Part shown: in pieces, positions 61,190 to 64,000 of the stretch
Numbering within the stretch: position 1 is the first letter of the stretch
Layout of the letters: each line of letters begins with the position of its first letter
Assembly: GCF_042649825.1 (NCBI RefSeq)
Contig: NZ_JBHSAB010000001.1
Coordinates: 186,001-250,000, forward strand
DNA length: 64,000 nt
From: Legionella_C dresdenensis
GTDB lineage: Bacteria; Pseudomonadota; Gammaproteobacteria; Legionellales; Legionellaceae
Direction: 5' to 3'
The notes under the pieces: model-generated
The model's input: only the letters and a program-made list of their open reading frames with translations
Told to the model about the DNA's origin: nothing
Databases searched by the model: none
Translations under genes and position numbers: made by a program

Positions 61190-61292
61190 ATGGGAGAAAA
61201 TGGCGTAAAGCGACGGAAGAGAGATAATCATTTACTTTCTGTTTTACCCTCTTCCGCCCTGCGGGCACCTTCTCCCGATACGGGAGAAGGGA
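61190..61292. repeat. Hairpin repeat region between rluB and rlmD
   Basis: Contains CTCTTCCGCC-type and CTTCTCCCGATACGGGAGAA palindromes, a divergent copy of the 37942-38260 unit, at 61269-61289, followed by a T-run (61294-61300) on the + strand. No gene is visible in the 150-bp gap. Confidence 0.6.
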
Positions 61293-61298
61293 GTTTTT

Positions 61299-62024
61299 TT
61301 ACCCTTTTAATAAATTTTCCACTTCACTTGCGGTCAACTCTTGCACCGCCCCACGCGCCAGCCATCTCGGCATGGCAATACTGCCATATCGAATGCGAAT
61401 CAGCCGGCTAACTTCAACCCCCTGAGATTGCCATAACCGCCTTACTTCACGATTACGCCCCTCAGTCAGGATCACATGATACCAGCTATTGACGCCTTCT
61501 CCGCCATGGTACTCTATTTTCTTAAATTGCGCCTTACCATCATCAAGTTCCACACCTTTCAGCAAGTTGTCGATTGCTTCCTTACTCACCTGGCCGTGTA
61601 CACGTACCGCATACTCACGCTCCAGACCGTATCTGGGATGCATTAACTGGTTTGCCAGCTCGCCATTGTTGGTAAACAGCAATAAACCAGAGGTATTAAT
61701 ATCAAGCCGGCCAACCTGAACCCAGCGCCCTTCTTTCAGATAAGGCAATTTGTCAAAAACCGTTCTGTGGTGTTTCGGATCATTACGGCTGCATATCTCG
61801 CCAATAGGCTTATGGTACATAATAACGCGAGTTTTAAGTTCTTTCTTTAAAGGATTAGCTATTAATCTCCCTTTTACCGAAATTTTATCCGTGAAATCAG
61901 CTTTGTCGCCTAATTTGGCGACTGTACCGTTAACTGAAACCTGACCTTCCTCAATCCATTTTTCCACTTCCCTGCGTGAACCCAAGCCTGCCTGGCTGAT
62001 AATCTTTTGTAAACGTTCTTTCAT
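61299..62024 (-). CDS. rluB: 23S rRNA pseudouridine(2605) synthase
   Basis: 241 aa. An N-terminal S4 RNA-binding domain (LQKIISQAGLGSRREVEKWI) is followed by the RsuA-type catalytic core, with Asp108 in VGRLDINTSGLLLF, then LEREYAVRV and EGRNREVRRLWQ. It isomerises U2605 of 23S rRNA. It overlaps scpB by 1 bp (TAATG), and the length suits RluB without the long C-terminal tail of E. coli. Confidence 0.93.
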   Translation of the reverse strand: MKERLQKIISQAGLGSRREVEKWIEEGQVSVNGTVAKLGDKADFTDKISVKGRLIANPLKKELKTRVIMYHKPIGEICSRNDPKHHRTVFDKLPYLKEGRWVQVGRLDINTSGLLLFTNNGELANQLMHPRYGLEREYAVRVHGQVSKEAIDNLLKGVELDDGKAQFKKIEYHGGEGVNSWYHVILTEGRNREVRRLWQSQGVEVSRLIRIRYGSIAMPRWLARGAVQELTASEVENLLKG

Positions 62025-62593
62025 TATTCAATACACTCTTCTACAGGTTGATTATTCGGCACAGATGGTTCTTCAGCTATCGGCATCAATAGCGGTAACT
62101 GATCAATACTGGCCAAATTAAAATAATCAAGAAAATCCCGGGTAGTTACATAAACTGCAGGTTTTCCCGGCACATCCCGATGACCGGCAATTTTAACCCA
62201 TTCACGTTCCATTAAGGTTTTTAAAATTGTACTGCTGACCGTAACTCCCCGAATCTCTTCAATGTCTGCCCGCGTCACCGGTTGACGATAGGCAATGATT
62301 GCCAGTGTTTCCAATAACGCTCTGGAATAACGGGCAGGCCGCTCTGCCTGCAGCCGGCTTACCCAGTTTCCGTATTTTGCCCGGGTCTGGAAACAATACC
62401 CGCTGGCTAACCGCTTCAGCTCAATAGCGCTATTCTGATAATCCTGAGCTAATAAGTCCAATACTTTTTCAAGTTGTTTACGATCAGGCTTTTGCCAGTC
62501 ATCAAAAACGGATACCAGTTGTTCATGTGATAACGGCTTTTCCGAACTCATTAACAGCGCTTCAAGAATCAATTTAAGTTCTATGTCATCCAT
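62024..62593 (-). CDS. scpB: Segregation and condensation protein ScpB
   Basis: 189 aa with two winged-helix domains: KLILEALLMSSEKPLSHEQL and ALLETLAIIAYRQPVTRADI. It bridges ScpA and the SMC ATPase in the condensin complex that compacts sister chromosomes. It overlaps scpA by 8 bp and rluB by 1 bp. Confidence 0.95.
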   Translation of the reverse strand: MDDIELKLILEALLMSSEKPLSHEQLVSVFDDWQKPDRKQLEKVLDLLAQDYQNSAIELKRLASGYCFQTRAKYGNWVSRLQAERPARYSRALLETLAIIAYRQPVTRADIEEIRGVTVSSTILKTLMEREWVKIAGHRDVPGKPAVYVTTRDFLDYFNLASIDQLPLLMPIAEEPSVPNNQPVEECIE

Positions 62594-63392
62594 TTTGAAC
62601 CGCCTGTAAATGAATAGGTGAAAATGCAGCCGTTTGAGTAATCAGAACCAGCGACTGCCTGGCCAGCTCGAGGATAGCCAACAAGGTAACCGCCAGCCCC
62701 ATCCGTCCTTCATCTTCCTGCAATAACTGATTAAACATAACCGTCTTGTCCTGTTGCAGACGCTCAAGAACAAGAGCCATACGCTCGCGCACGGATAAAG
62801 GTTCCCGGCTAATCTGATGATGCACCTCATGCCCCTGACGCTCAATCAATTCCATCATTGCCTGCGTCAATTCATCGAGATTAACATCCGGGTGCATGAT
62901 GATCATTTGTAATCCATCGGCAGCAATAGCGCCGCGATAAATTTCGCGCTCACAACGCGGTAATTCATCAATGGCTATTGCTGCCTGTTTGAACTGTTCG
63001 TACAGCTGCAGTTTTTTTACCAATGCCAGACGAGGATCTTCCATTTCCTCATCATCCGCACCTGCCGGTACTGGCAATAACAGTCTGGATTTGATTTCAG
63101 CAAGCATAGCGGCCATTACCAGATAATCGGCAGCCAGTTCAAGCTGATGTTCTTCCATCAGATTGATGTATTGCATATATTGATTGGTAATGCGTGCAAT
63201 CGGAATATCAAGAATATCAATATTCTGCCGCCGGATCAGATACAGCAGCAAGTCCAGCGGTCCGGTAAATGAATCCAGCAAAACCCTGAGCGCATCAGGC
63301 GGAATAAACAGATCCGCCGGCACTTCTGTAAAAGGCTTGCCATCGACCAGCGCTAATACGTCAGGTTCCGCTGCCGCCGCACATGCTGTCAT
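62586..63392 (-). CDS. scpA: Segregation and condensation protein ScpA
   Basis: 268 aa from ATG 63392. It is the kleisin of the SMC complex: FTGPLDLLLYLIRRQNIDIL near the N-terminus is the family signature, followed by YLVMAAMLAEIKSRLLLP and a C-terminal winged helix (FNQLLQEDEGRMGLAVTLLA). Its ATG overlaps the trpS stop by one base (TGATG). Confidence 0.95.
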   Translation of the reverse strand: MTACAAAAEPDVLALVDGKPFTEVPADLFIPPDALRVLLDSFTGPLDLLLYLIRRQNIDILDIPIARITNQYMQYINLMEEHQLELAADYLVMAAMLAEIKSRLLLPVPAGADDEEMEDPRLALVKKLQLYEQFKQAAIAIDELPRCEREIYRGAIAADGLQMIIMHPDVNLDELTQAMMELIERQGHEVHHQISREPLSVRERMALVLERLQQDKTVMFNQLLQEDEGRMGLAVTLLAILELARQSLVLITQTAAFSPIHLQAVQNG

Positions 63393-64000
63393 CAATAATC
63401 CAGACCCATTACTTCGCGGACATCTTTTAATGTTTTAATCGCTTCTTCACGAGCCGCTTCACTGCCCTCAGCCACCAGACGCTTTACCGATCCGATATCC
63501 GCTTCATATTCTCTGATTGACTCCTGAATAGGCTTAAGCTCCTGCTGAATGGCATCCACGACCGGACGTTTGCACTCCAGACAACCAATACCAGCCGTTC
63601 TGCAGCCTTTCTGCACCCAGTCTTTTACCTCATCAGAGGAATAGACTTTATGGAACTGCCAGACTGGACATTTTTCCGGTTCGCCGGGATCTGTACGCTT
63701 CACGCGGGCAGGATCTGTGGGCATGGTTAATATCTTTTTCTCAACAACCTCGGGCTCTTCCCGTAAACCAATGGTGTTATGATAAGATTTAGACATCTTC
63801 TGGCCATCGGTACCAGGCAATTTAGGGGTTTCAGTTAATAATACCTGCGGCTCCGGCAGAATGATTTTACCCGAGCCGTCAAGATAACCCAGTAAACGCT
63901 CTTTATCGCCCAAGGATAAATTATGCTGATTGGTTATAAGCGCTCTGGCCGTATTAAGCGATTCGTGGCTGCCTTCCTGCTGGAAATCCTTGCGTAAATC
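63392..64000 (-). CDS. trpS: Tryptophan-tRNA ligase, 5' end outside window
   Basis: 203 codons lie in the window, and the frame is open to base 64000. The class I signature DGQKMSKSYHNTIG (KMSKS) is present, followed by the insert DPARVKRTDPGEPEKCPVW and a cysteine-bearing stretch GCRTAGIGCLECKRP, then the helical anticodon domain ending VREVMGLDY. This matches the longer TrpRS type. It charges tRNA-Trp. It leads the trpS-scpA-scpB-rluB run, with all stops and starts overlapping or touching. Confidence 0.95.
   Translation of the reverse strand, partial: DLRKDFQQEGSHESLNTARALITNQHNLSLGDKERLLGYLDGSGKIILPEPQVLLTETPKLPGTDGQKMSKSYHNTIGLREEPEVVEKKILTMPTDPARVKRTDPGEPEKCPVWQFHKVYSSDEVKDWVQKGCRTAGIGCLECKRPVVDAIQQELKPIQESIREYEADIGSVKRLVAEGSEAAREEAIKTLKDVREVMGLDY

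Overview
The window reads as a chromosome segment of a Legionella-like gammaproteobacterium (order Legionellales). This is inferred from three things. Housekeeping neighbourhoods are gammaproteobacterial: kdsD-kdsC-lptC-lptA-lptB, secA-mutT, rlmD-relA, trpS-scpA-scpB-rluB, and pbpC next to an alpha-2-macroglobulin gene. The base composition is moderate to AT-rich. Between the housekeeping genes sit large, orphan, effector-like proteins of a kind typical of Dot/Icm organisms. No database search was possible. No tRNA, rRNA, transposase, integrase or CRISPR array was found. Both ends cut genes: a dihydrolipoamide acyltransferase E2 at the left and trpS at the right.

Layout: 1-8.5 kb holds the E2 3' end, a 1181-aa coiled-coil protein with a Legionella-type C-terminus, an orphan solute-binding protein coupled to glpD, adk and a lytic-transglycosylase-like lipoprotein. 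8.6-19.4 kb is accessory. It has a PolB-type exonuclease, then two paralogous proteins of unknown function (A1, A2) flanking two paralogous TPR proteins, then rimI and a 1080-aa helical-repeat protein whose last residues are encoded by an intergenic repeat. 19.6-28.4 kb holds a ClC-type channel, trpG-trpD-trpC-corA, and the KDO/LPS-export operon kdsD-kdsC-lptC-lptA-lptB. 28.4-32.9 kb is a dense set of small envelope and stress proteins (YqjD/YqjE/YqjK-like, CsbD, BON, PRC-barrel, a two-TM protein, phasin). 33-38 kb holds prfC, a probable secreted EEP-fold phosphohydrolase, a TPR protein and a 48-bp tandem repeat. 38-51.5 kb holds a CysZ-like membrane protein, a giant alpha-2-macroglobulin, pbpC, mutT, secA and dusA. 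51.5-64 kb holds a P-loop effector candidate, recJ, an RpfE-like protein, alaC, an Mth938-like protein, relA, rlmD, rluB, scpB, scpA and trpS.

The most interesting material is the effector-like set. The EEP-fold protein and the P-loop protein end in glutamate-rich stretches followed by nearly the same terminal motif (GN[ST]SP plus two residues). The coiled-coil protein carries a hydrophobic C-terminal module seen in many Legionella proteins. A1 and A2 share a spaced His...Cys motif pair that could be a permuted papain-like catalytic site.

A mosaic family of palindromic intergenic repeats, some with about 30-bp terminal inverted repeats, is scattered through the window. It touches gene ends repeatedly: it supplies stop codons to corA and relA and a new C-terminus to the 1080-aa protein, and a separate hairpin family creates a false N-terminus on a small gene.
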